From an uncultured Oscillospiraceae bacterium (lineage in GTDB: Bacteria > Bacillota > Clostridia > Oscillospirales > Acutalibacteraceae), in the NCBI GenBank assembly GCA_900552985.1, contig USBP01000129.1, positions 1-5,337 of the forward strand: a DNA stretch of 5,337 nt. The letters are read 5' to 3'. This document shows positions 1 through 5,337 of this stretch, one piece after another. Made by a program: the position numbers and the translations under genes. The notes under the pieces were generated by a model. The model had not been told where the DNA came from. It saw only the letters and a program-made list of their open reading frames with translations, and searched no databases. Numbering within the stretch: the first letter of the stretch is position 1; every line of letters begins with the position of its first letter.

Positions 1-132
1 AGGCAGGGTGAGTACGGGATTGATGGCCGGAACGGTCAGGCCTGTTCCCTGCAAATCTACTCCAACTTTGCATCGAATTTGGCAAAAGGCACTTCCCTTG
101 AGCGGGAAGTATGGTACAATAAGCATCAATAG
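1..132 (+). CDS. Possible 3' end of an unrecognised gene (partial)
   Basis: A reading frame is open from the left edge for 43 codons to TAG at 130-132. The peptide has a normal soluble-protein composition and ends with LEREVWYNKHQ. G+C by codon position, counted by hand, is highest at position 3 (about 58%), intermediate at position 1 (about 51%) and lowest at position 2 (about 42%), as in real genes of moderately GC-rich bacteria. I do not recognise the family and give no function. The opposite strand is also open here (from ATG at 126-124 to the edge), but its peptide has only one acidic residue in about 42 and looks like an antisense shadow. A GTG-started frame at 8-199 overlaps and looks random. 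If this frame is real, the uxaC promoter and the inverted repeat at 91-110 lie inside its last codons. Sequence to the left would decide it. Confidence 0.38.
   Translation, partial: RQGEYGIDGRNGQACSLQIYSNFASNLAKGTSLEREVWYNKHQ
91..110. repeat. 7-bp-arm inverted repeat just upstream of a -10 element
   Basis: ACTTCCC (91-97) and GGGAAGT (104-110) are perfect inverted copies separated by TTGAGC. The repeat covers the place where the -35 element and spacer of the promoter at 110-120 would lie, so it could be a repressor or activator site controlling uxaC. No T-run follows it, so it is not an intrinsic terminator. It may be chance, especially if the reading frame at 1-132 is a real gene. Confidence 0.4.
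110..120 (+). promoter_or_regulatory. Candidate extended -10 promoter for uxaC
   Basis: TATGGTACAAT contains an extended -10 TG (112-113) one base before the hexamer TACAAT (115-120), which matches the TATAAT consensus at 5 of 6 positions. No good -35 hexamer lies 16-18 bases upstream; that stretch is CTTCCC and part of the inverted repeat at 91-110. This is consistent with an extended -10 promoter or an activator-dependent one. Transcription would start near 127, giving a 5' leader of about 113 bases. I found no convincing catabolite-response element nearby. Confidence 0.4.
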
Positions 133-217
133 ACCTCTGTGCACGCATGCAAAGCAGAGATTAGCTGGAATCTGCCGCCTGGGCGGCGTGCGGCCGTAAG
201 CGGCTGAGCCCCCGGCC
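133..217 (+). promoter_or_regulatory. Structured, possibly switching, 5' leader of uxaC
   Basis: Several hairpins can be drawn by hand. Hairpin A pairs CTCTG (135-139) with CAGAG (155-159) around an inner TGCA/TGCA stem (140-143 with 148-151). Alternative A' pairs 154-157 with 172-175 and 160-162 with 169-171 (loop AGCTGG, two-base bulge), and cannot coexist with A. Hairpin B pairs GCCGC (174-178) with GCGGC (183-187) and competes with A' for 174-175. Hairpin C pairs GGCCG (192-196) with CGGCC (213-217), holds an inner GGC-TGA-GCC, and is followed by ATTTTC. The layout resembles an attenuator or riboswitch, but it matches no class I recognise, the T-run is weak, and GC-rich DNA forms such pairings by chance. 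Confidence 0.3.
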
Positions 218-226
218 ATTTTCAGA

Positions 227-234
227 AAGGGTGA
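227..234 (+). promoter_or_regulatory. Ribosome binding site of uxaC (decides the start)
   Basis: AAGGGTGA is close to the AAGGAGGTGA complement of the 16S rRNA 3' end and lies 5 bases before ATG at 240. The alternative GTG at 231 falls inside this site and would have no spacing, so ATG 240 is the better start. The resulting N-terminus, MKEFMGEDFLLD, also matches the usual start of UxaC proteins. Confidence 0.7.
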
Positions 235-239
235 CTAGA

Positions 240-1643
240 ATGAAGGAATTTATGGGCGAGGATTTTTTGTTGGATACGGAAACAGCGCGCATCCTTTTCC
301 GCGAGGGCGCACAGGATACGCCGATCTTTGACTGGCACTGCCACCTCTCGCCAAAGGAGATTTATGAGGATCAGGAGCCTGAGGATATTGCTGCCCTCTG
401 GCTCGGCGGCGACCATTATAAATGGCGCGCCATGCGCTCCTATGGCATTGAGGAGCGGTACATCACGGGCGATGCGAGCGGGTATGAAAAATTCAAAGCC
501 TATGCCTCCATCATGCCTGCATGTATCGGCAACCCGCTCTATCACTGGTCGCACCTAGAGCTGCGGCGCTATTTTGGCATCAACGAGATCCTCAGTGAGC
601 GCACTGCGGATGCGATCTGGGCCCATGCGAACGAAAAAATCCACGCGGGCGGCTTCACCCCCCGCCGGCTGATTGAAAAATCCAATGTGGCCGTGCTTTG
701 CACGACGGATGACCCTGCCGACACGCTGGAATACCATCAGCTCCTGCAGGCGGAGGAGAGCTTCCATTGCCGTGTGCTGCCTGCCTTCCGCCCGGATAAG
801 GCGCTCGGGATTGAGCAGCCCGGCTTCCCGGAATGGATCGCCGCGCTGGAGAAAACGGCGGGCGAGGGTGTTTCATCCTTTGCCGCCCTGTGCGATGTGC
901 TGAAAAAGCGGATTGCGTTTTTTGATTCCCTCGGCTGCCGCGCGAGCGACCATGCATTTGGCCGCGTGCCCTATGCGGACGCAACGCAGCTCCAGCTGGA
1001 GGAGATTTTTGAGAAGGGCGTTGCGGGTGAGCCGCTCACCCAATGGGAGATGGATGCCTACCGCACGGCGCTGCTGCAGGCGCTTGCGCGTGAATATGCC
1101 CGCCTCGGCTGGGGCATGGAGCTGCACATCGGCCCGATGCGCAACAACAACACCCGCATGTTCCGCGCGCTCGGCCCGGATACGGGCTTCGACTCCTGCG
1201 CGGACGATATGGCGGCTTACAACCTCTCCCGCCTGCTCGACAGCCTTGATGCGGAGGGGAATCTCCCCAGAACGGTTCTTTTTGCCCTTAACCCGAAGGA
1301 TAATTATGTGCTGAGCACCATGCTCGGCAACTTCCAGAATAGCGATGCGCCGGGTAAGCTCCAGTTCGGCTCCGCCTGGTGGTTCAACGATCATATTGAC
1401 GGCATGCGTGAGCAGATGCGCACGCTGGCCAACACTGGCGTGCTGGGCCGGTTTGTCGGCATGGTGACGGATTCCCGCTCCTTCCTCTCTTACCCGCGGC
1501 ATGAGTATTTCCGCCGCATCCTCTGCGGCCTGCTGGGCGATATGGTGGAGGCGGGCTGGTACCCGGCGGAGATGGACGCCCTCACACAGATCGTGAAGGA
1601 TATCTCCTACTACAATGCGGTGCGGTATTTCGGAATTGAATAA
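240..1643 (+). CDS. uxaC: Glucuronate (uronate) isomerase UxaC
   Basis: Cytoplasmic aldose-ketose isomerase (EC 5.3.1.12) converting D-glucuronate to D-fructuronate and D-galacturonate to D-tagaturonate, the entry step of hexuronate catabolism toward 2-keto-3-deoxygluconate. The protein is 467 residues, about the length of E. coli UxaC (470), and aligns with it from end to end as I remember that sequence. Visible landmarks of this amidohydrolase-superfamily TIM barrel are EDFLLD near the N-terminus, the DWHCHL metal-ligand motif (H33, H35), GDHYKWRAMR (57-66), GNPLYHWSHLELRR (97-110), TTDDP (about 156-160), HIGPMRNNN (296-304), FGSAWWFND (376-384) and TDSRSF with D411, followed by YPRHEYFRR. 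No truncation or missing key residue is seen. An upstream GTG at 231 would add three residues and is disfavoured by the ribosome binding site. A terminator follows 20 bases after the stop, and no other uronate gene is in the window, so any partners must lie to the left or elsewhere. Confidence 0.97.
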   Translation: MKEFMGEDFLLDTETARILFREGAQDTPIFDWHCHLSPKEIYEDQEPEDIAALWLGGDHYKWRAMRSYGIEERYITGDASGYEKFKAYASIMPACIGNPLYHWSHLELRRYFGINEILSERTADAIWAHANEKIHAGGFTPRRLIEKSNVAVLCTTDDPADTLEYHQLLQAEESFHCRVLPAFRPDKALGIEQPGFPEWIAALEKTAGEGVSSFAALCDVLKKRIAFFDSLGCRASDHAFGRVPYADATQLQLEEIFEKGVAGEPLTQWEMDAYRTALLQALAREYARLGWGMELHIGPMRNNNTRMFRALGPDTGFDSCADDMAAYNLSRLLDSLDAEGNLPRTVLFALNPKDNYVLSTMLGNFQNSDAPGKLQFGSAWWFNDHIDGMREQMRTLANTGVLGRFVGMVTDSRSFLSYPRHEYFRRILCGLLGDMVEAGWYPAEMDALTQIVKDISYYNAVRYFGIE

Positions 1644-1663
1644 GCTGTCTCTCACGATCCAGC

Positions 1664-1697
1664 AACCCCTTCGGCCTTCGGGCAGAAGGGGTTTTTT
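1664..1697 (+). terminator. Intrinsic terminator of uxaC
   Basis: AACCCCTTC (1664-1672) pairs perfectly with GAAGGGGTT (1685-1693). Inside, after one G-A mismatch, GCC (1674-1676) pairs with GGC (1681-1683) around a very stable C(TTCG)G tetraloop. The stem runs into six T residues (1692-1697). The other strand has no T-run, so it works in the + direction only. Confidence 0.93.
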
Positions 1698-1728
1698 ACT
1701 GAATCAGGAATTTTAGTAACATCAATAA

Positions 1729-1783
1729 AGTATAGATAATTATAAAAAATAGGGATGGATTTAAATAAATTATCTACCATACT
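1729..1783. repeat. Long imperfect inverted repeat abutting the -35 element
   Basis: AGTATAGATAAT (1729-1740) is mirrored by ATTATCT (1769-1775) plus ATACT (1779-1783), with three extra bases (ACC, 1776-1778) in the right arm. This gives 12 paired bases around a 28-base, very AT-rich centre. The right arm ends two bases before the TTGACA of the next promoter. It may be an operator, an UP-like AT-rich element, or a chance feature of AT-rich DNA. Confidence 0.45.
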
Positions 1784-1785
1784 TG

Positions 1786-1814
1786 TTGACATGCCAATTG
1801 ATAAATCCTATAAT
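1786..1814 (+). promoter_or_regulatory. Perfect-consensus sigma-A promoter of the exported-protein operon
   Basis: TTGACA (1786-1791), a 17-base spacer and TATAAT (1809-1814) match the housekeeping consensus at all 12 positions with ideal spacing. The upstream DNA is strongly AT-rich. The start is expected near 1820-1822. Such a promoter should be very strong unless repressed. It is the only obvious promoter for the three genes that follow. Confidence 0.92.
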
Positions 1815-1820
1815 CAAAAT

Positions 1821-1862
1821 GGAAGGAGGAAATTTTTGTTGAAAAAATGGAAGATCGTTTGA
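1821..1862 (+). promoter_or_regulatory. 5'-end Shine-Dalgarno with a 7-codon mini-ORF
   Basis: GGAAGGAGGA (1821-1830) holds a full AGGAGG and would lie at the very 5' end of the transcript. It is well placed (9 bases) for TTG at 1839, which reads only seven codons (MKKWKIV) to TGA at 1860-1862. An overlapping ATG frame (1847-1867, MEDRLM) ends exactly before the Shine-Dalgarno of the next gene. The mini-peptide resembles the start of that gene's product (MKRWMKIAV), so it may be a duplicated 5'-end remnant or a leader peptide. The site also resembles 5' STAB-SD elements that stabilise mRNAs in Bacillus (for example cry3A). Confidence 0.5.
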
Positions 1863-1882
1863 TGTGAGAAGGGAGATCCGCT

Positions 1883-2950
1883 ATGAAAAGATGGATGAAA
1901 ATAGCCGTTGCTGCACTGCTCGTGCTGGTTTACTGCGCTGTTTTTATGCAGGGATTTGCCTACAGCACGATCACGGAGGAAGAATTGGATGCCTTTTTAC
2001 AGGAGAAGGGCATGATGGAGATGATGATCCGCAGGCTTCCCTTTGATGTGAAAAGGCAGATTTATTTTGGAGAATTGGAAGTGGCGGTAGGGGATCGGAC
2101 ATATGGTATTTTTACAGACCATTATCAGGTTGCTTACACGCTTAAAAATGGGCAGGTGGTGATGGAGCGGGCAAGCAGGGCGCAGCTGCAAGAGCTGCTG
2201 AATGACGGGGAAGAGCTCGCAAATGTGCTGCGCTCTAAAGAGGCGGAGCGAAAACAGCCCACTCCTCTCGCCGCAGGCGTGCAGCCGGAGCAGGCGGTAC
2301 GGGTTGCAAACCGAGAGGCGGCGAAAGCCTATTTGGCAGCGAATCGCGAAAAAATTCGGAGCTTGAAGGAAGAGCCGTTGGAGGCGGCGGTGCAGTCGCT
2401 TACGAATTGGGAAGCTGAATTGGCCTGTGTTCAATATGCTTATAGCAGCGATTATGTGTCACAAAAATGGTTGTTGTACGGTTGGACTTGGCATTATTCC
2501 CCGTTGAATGTCTTAACTGATAAGGCGGCAATGTCTTGGAGCGGTAATTTCACGGCTCTATCAGATACTTATGATTGGGGTTATGCAGCAATTCATTCCG
2601 GCGAAGTTCGTATCATGGAAACCGGGAAAAATTGTACGGATTATGACCCCAATAAAGGAATCGGCTCAGATATTAATATTCGCGGTGCGTTTCTTGGGAA
2701 CGATGGGCTGCTGTATAATATTGTTGAGCATCAAGGCCTTCTCAGCGTCATTTTGAGAAAACGCACCACAGAGAATTCGAGCGAATCAGCGGTGGGAAGC
2801 TATTTCCATAAATATATTGCATTTTTCCCGAGCGGTTCACTGGGCTTTTCCGGAACAGGGGCGAGCGGCTCCATATCGATTAGTTGGAGCAGCGCATATG
2901 ACAAAGCGATAGATGCGCCAGTTGAATTTTGGGCGATTACAGACGGATAA
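1883..2950 (+). CDS. Exported protein of unknown function, 355 residues
   Basis: The start ATG is preceded by GGGAG (1871-1875) at 7 bases. The N-terminus is a typical Sec signal peptide: KRWMK, a hydrophobic core (about 7-22), and a likely cleavage after GFA (residue 26). Cys18 (LVYC) does not fit a lipobox, so secretion or wall association is more likely than lipoprotein anchoring. Residues 32-62 (TEEELDAFLQEKG, RRLPFDVKRQIYF) form a short helical module of a style common in secreted clostridial proteins of unknown function. Residues 95-180 are charged and probably helical with a Pro-rich break (125-135). From about 185 to the end the protein is rich in aromatics, Gly and Ser (W196, W201, W203, W219, W232, W335, W350), suggesting a beta-rich domain. 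I see no catalytic motif, LPXTG signal or surface-layer repeat. It is first in an operon with two small membrane proteins, starting 14 bases before the next. G+C drops sharply at about codon 173. Confidence 0.88.
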   Translation: MKRWMKIAVAALLVLVYCAVFMQGFAYSTITEEELDAFLQEKGMMEMMIRRLPFDVKRQIYFGELEVAVGDRTYGIFTDHYQVAYTLKNGQVVMERASRAQLQELLNDGEELANVLRSKEAERKQPTPLAAGVQPEQAVRVANREAAKAYLAANREKIRSLKEEPLEAAVQSLTNWEAELACVQYAYSSDYVSQKWLLYGWTWHYSPLNVLTDKAAMSWSGNFTALSDTYDWGYAAIHSGEVRIMETGKNCTDYDPNKGIGSDINIRGAFLGNDGLLYNIVEHQGLLSVILRKRTTENSSESAVGSYFHKYIAFFPSGSLGFSGTGASGSISISWSSAYDKAIDAPVEFWAITDG

Positions 2951-2964
2951 GGGAGGAAATACCT

Positions 2965-3168
2965 ATGAAACTGCTTTTATTGGGCATTGCTTTTACAATT
3001 GCGGGGGCAGGATGTTTATCTTTTGCAATAGCGCCTTTTTTTCTTGTAACTGGGCTTATCTTTACCTGCCTGGGCCTGCTGCTCGCCGTGATCGGGGCAT
3101 GCAAGAAGGAAGAAATAGAACATCATAATAGTCAGGATAAAATAGAAGAAATGAATAAGCAAGCTTAA
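2965..3168 (+). CDS. Small two-helix membrane protein, 67 residues
   Basis: The start ATG 2965 has GGGAGG (2951-2956) at 8 bases; a longer frame from TTG 2929 overlaps the previous gene and has no such site. Two hydrophobic segments are visible: about residues 3-22 (with IAGAGC, Cys17) and about 26-46 (GLIF, then GLLLAVIGA). KK at 48-49 and a charged, Asn/Gln-rich tail follow, probably cytoplasmic. It is paralogous to the next gene (31 identities in about 51 aligned residues by eye), and follows the exported-protein gene by 14 bases, so it is very likely co-transcribed. The family is not recognised. A bacteriocin-like peptide, an immunity-like protein, or a small helper of the exported protein are all possible; the sequence does not choose between them. 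Confidence 0.8.
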   Translation: MKLLLLGIAFTIAGAGCLSFAIAPFFLVTGLIFTCLGLLLAVIGACKKEEIEHHNSQDKIEEMNKQA

Positions 3169-3207
3169 CACAAATTCTGAATATGATGATTTAAGGAGAT
3201 GCATATC

Positions 3208-3372
3208 ATGAAGCTGATGGTGTTAGGAGGAATTTTTGTGATTGCGGGGGCAGGATGTACGGCTTTCCCGTATGGATGGCCGTTTTATATCGCGCTTGGC
3301 CTTATCTTTACCAGCATTGGCCTGCTGCTCGCCGTGATTGGGGCCTTGAAAAAGGACAAACCAGATCAATAG
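3208..3372 (+). CDS. Small two-helix membrane protein, 54 residues, paralogue of the preceding gene
   Basis: ATG 3208 follows AAGGAGA (3193-3199) at good spacing, and the frame runs to TAG at 3370-3372. The product has the same plan as its neighbour: MKL start, IAGAGC with Cys17, then an aromatic turn (FPYGWPFY, 20-27), a second hydrophobic helix GLIFTSIGLLLAVIGA (31-46), and a short tail, KKDKPDQ. It lacks the 13 or so extra tail residues of the 67-residue paralogue. At under 60 residues it is easily missed by gene callers, but the ribosome binding site, the conserved paralogous sequence and the terminator right after it make it convincing. Function is unknown. Conservation of both helices together with divergence in the turn suggests selection on membrane packing. 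Confidence 0.82.
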   Translation: MKLMVLGGIFVIAGAGCTAFPYGWPFYIALGLIFTSIGLLLAVIGALKKDKPDQ

Positions 3373-3392
3373 CGCCGTTGTAATAGGAGAAA

Positions 3393-3435
3393 CGCCTCGG
3401 GCGCTCCTCGTGAGGGAGCGCCCGGGGCGCGTTTT
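3393..3435. terminator. Intrinsic terminator between convergent genes
   Basis: A 15-bp stem pairs 3393-3407 with 3415-3429 (one T-G wobble) around a 7-base loop, TCGTGAG. On the + strand it is followed by CG and TTTT (3432-3435), ending the exported-protein operon 20 bases after the last stop. Read on the minus strand, the stem is followed by TTTCTCC, and it lies about 40 bases beyond the ABC-F stop, so it probably serves both directions, less strongly for the minus strand. Confidence 0.87.
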
Positions 3436-3470
3436 GTATATCTGGGGAATAGCAGCTGCTGCCATGTTTT

Positions 3471-5081
<1,611 letters not shown>

Positions 5082-5101
5082 AAAAAACTCCTTTTGGGAA
5101 A

Positions 5102-5164
5102 TCAGTGTTTGATGCCGACCTGGAATAGAGAAAACGGCGCCGCCAGGCAGGCCAATGCGGACAT
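5102..5164 (-). CDS. Possible leader ORF of the ABC-F gene, 20 codons
   Basis: On the minus strand, ATG at 5164-5162 opens a frame of 20 codons (MSALACLAAPFSLFQVGIKH) ending at TGA 5104-5102, 20 bases before the ABC-F start and just ahead of its Shine-Dalgarno. The ATG coincides with the predicted transcription start, so it would have to be translated leaderless, since no Shine-Dalgarno precedes it. Some ABC-F genes are controlled by leader peptides, mainly the antibiotic-resistance ones. A chance frame of this length in GC-rich DNA is quite possible. Confidence 0.25.
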   Translation of the reverse strand: MSALACLAAPFSLFQVGIKH

Positions 5165-5170
5165 TTGTTT

Positions 5171-5199
5171 ATCATAGCATGGGCAGGGGGAAAAAGCAA
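5171..5199 (-). promoter_or_regulatory. Promoter of the ABC-F gene
   Basis: Read on the minus strand: TTGCTT (5199-5194), a 17-base spacer, TATGAT (5176-5171), with a TG one base before the -10 hexamer (extended -10). The start is expected near 5164, giving a leader of about 80 bases. Each hexamer departs from consensus (two bases and one base), but the spacing and TG make it a good promoter. Confidence 0.75.
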
Positions 5200-5214
5200 G
5201 TTTGATATTGGATG

Positions 5215-5228
5215 TTGTCAGCTGACAA
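5215..5228. promoter_or_regulatory. Perfect 14-bp palindrome, candidate operator
   Basis: TTGTCAGCTGACAA is identical to its reverse complement. Its centre lies about 57 bases upstream of the predicted ABC-F transcription start and 15 bases beyond the -35 hexamer, a position suited to an activator or to control of a divergent gene. A weak + strand promoter (CTGACA 5222-5227, 16-base spacer, TATAGC 5244-5249) would overlap it. With no loop it is a DNA site rather than an RNA hairpin. I cannot assign the binding protein. Confidence 0.45.
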
Positions 5229-5337
5229 GAGAATGAGGTCACGTATAGCGAAACCAGGCACTCATTAAAAATTAAAATAAAATCTCATGGCCGCGCCACA
5301 AACAACCTGATTTGTTTTCCCGCTCAGGCCGCGGGGG
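5229..5337. other. Right-edge region with no gene seen
   Basis: An AT-rich stretch (5255-5282) is followed by GC-rich sequence to the edge. CCCGC (5319-5323) and GCGGG (5331-5335) can form a hairpin with loop TCAGGCC, and AAACAA (5300-5305) and TTGTTT (5312-5317) form a weak one. The edge cuts off whatever follows, so a terminator or a leader of a neighbouring gene cannot be told apart. The minus-strand frame entering from the edge stops after about 21 codons and has no coding character. Confidence 0.4.

Larger units (their letters stand above)
2965..3372 (+). repeat. Tandem gene duplication, offset 243-246 bases
   Basis: The two small genes retain exact DNA matches: ATTGCGGGGGCAGGATGT at 2998-3015 and 3241-3258, CTTATCTTTACC at 3055-3066 and 3301-3312, and GGCCTGCTGCTCGCCGTGAT at 3073-3092 and 3319-3338. 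The offset is 243 bases in the first half and 246 in the second, so one codon was gained or lost in the turn between helices. Matching includes third codon positions, which points to a recent duplication or gene conversion. Confidence 0.85.

Noticed and set aside
29..48. Hairpin GGAAC/GTTCC as a terminator of an upstream gene
   Set aside because: The stem is only 5-7 pairs with a wobble and has no T-run after it; it lies within a possible coding end.
873..1655. 260-codon minus-strand frame opposite uxaC
   Set aside because: It is antisense to a clearly recognised full-length uxaC, its product has a shadow-like composition rich in His, Arg and Ala, and it has no supporting ribosome binding site or family match.
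1864..2046. 60-codon GTG-started frame overlapping the start of the exported-protein gene
   Set aside because: It is out of frame with a gene that has a clear signal peptide and ribosome binding site; no sign of a frameshifted ancestor was found.
2929..2964. Longer N-terminus (TTG 2929) for the 67-residue membrane protein
   Set aside because: It would add 12 hydrophilic residues before the membrane segment and overlap the previous gene. GGGAGG at 2951-2956 and the paralogue's MKL start favour ATG 2965.
2998..3015. Lipoprotein signal (IAGAGC) in the small membrane proteins
   Set aside because: The residue at -3 is Gly rather than Leu/Val/Ile, and a second transmembrane helix follows closely, so a simple two-helix membrane protein fits better, though Cys17 is conserved in both copies.

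Overview
The window looks like chromosomal DNA from a Gram-positive, low-to-mid GC member of the Clostridia, probably a gut Oscillospiraceae/Lachnospiraceae-type organism. This rests on AGGAGG-type ribosome binding sites, a perfect-consensus sigma-A promoter, a YkpA-type ABC-F protein that resembles Bacillus subtilis YkpA more than Escherichia coli YbiT, and a hexuronate-degradation gene. The species cannot be named from the sequence.

Left part (1-1700). An open frame entering from the left edge and ending at 132 may be the tail of an unrecognised gene. It is followed by a GC-rich leader that can fold in competing ways (135-217), then by uxaC (240-1643), which encodes glucuronate/galacturonate isomerase, the first step of hexuronate catabolism. 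uxaC ends at a strong intrinsic terminator with a UUCG loop (1664-1697), so it is the last or only gene of its unit. No other hexuronate gene lies in the window.

Middle part (1700-3440). An AT-rich intergenic region carries a long imperfect inverted repeat and a perfect TTGACA-17-TATAAT promoter. A consensus Shine-Dalgarno sits at the predicted 5' end of the mRNA and is followed only by a 7-codon mini-ORF. Three genes follow in the same direction: a 355-residue exported protein of unknown function (1883-2950), then two small paralogous two-helix membrane proteins of 67 and 54 residues (2965-3168 and 3208-3372). The second of these is short enough to be missed by usual length cut-offs. A strong hairpin terminator at 3393-3435 closes the unit. 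This compact exported-plus-membrane operon is the least explained part of the window and the best candidate for an undescribed system.

Right part (3440-5337). A convergent minus-strand gene (5081-3471) encodes a YkpA-type ABC-F ATPase, expected to act on ribosomes rather than in transport. Only one of its two composite ATP sites looks intact. Upstream are a good extended -10 promoter, a possible 20-codon leader ORF starting at the predicted transcription start, and a perfect 14-bp palindrome that could be an operator. The last 110 bases show no gene.

The three units look functionally independent: sugar-acid catabolism, a cell-envelope or secreted system, and translation quality control.
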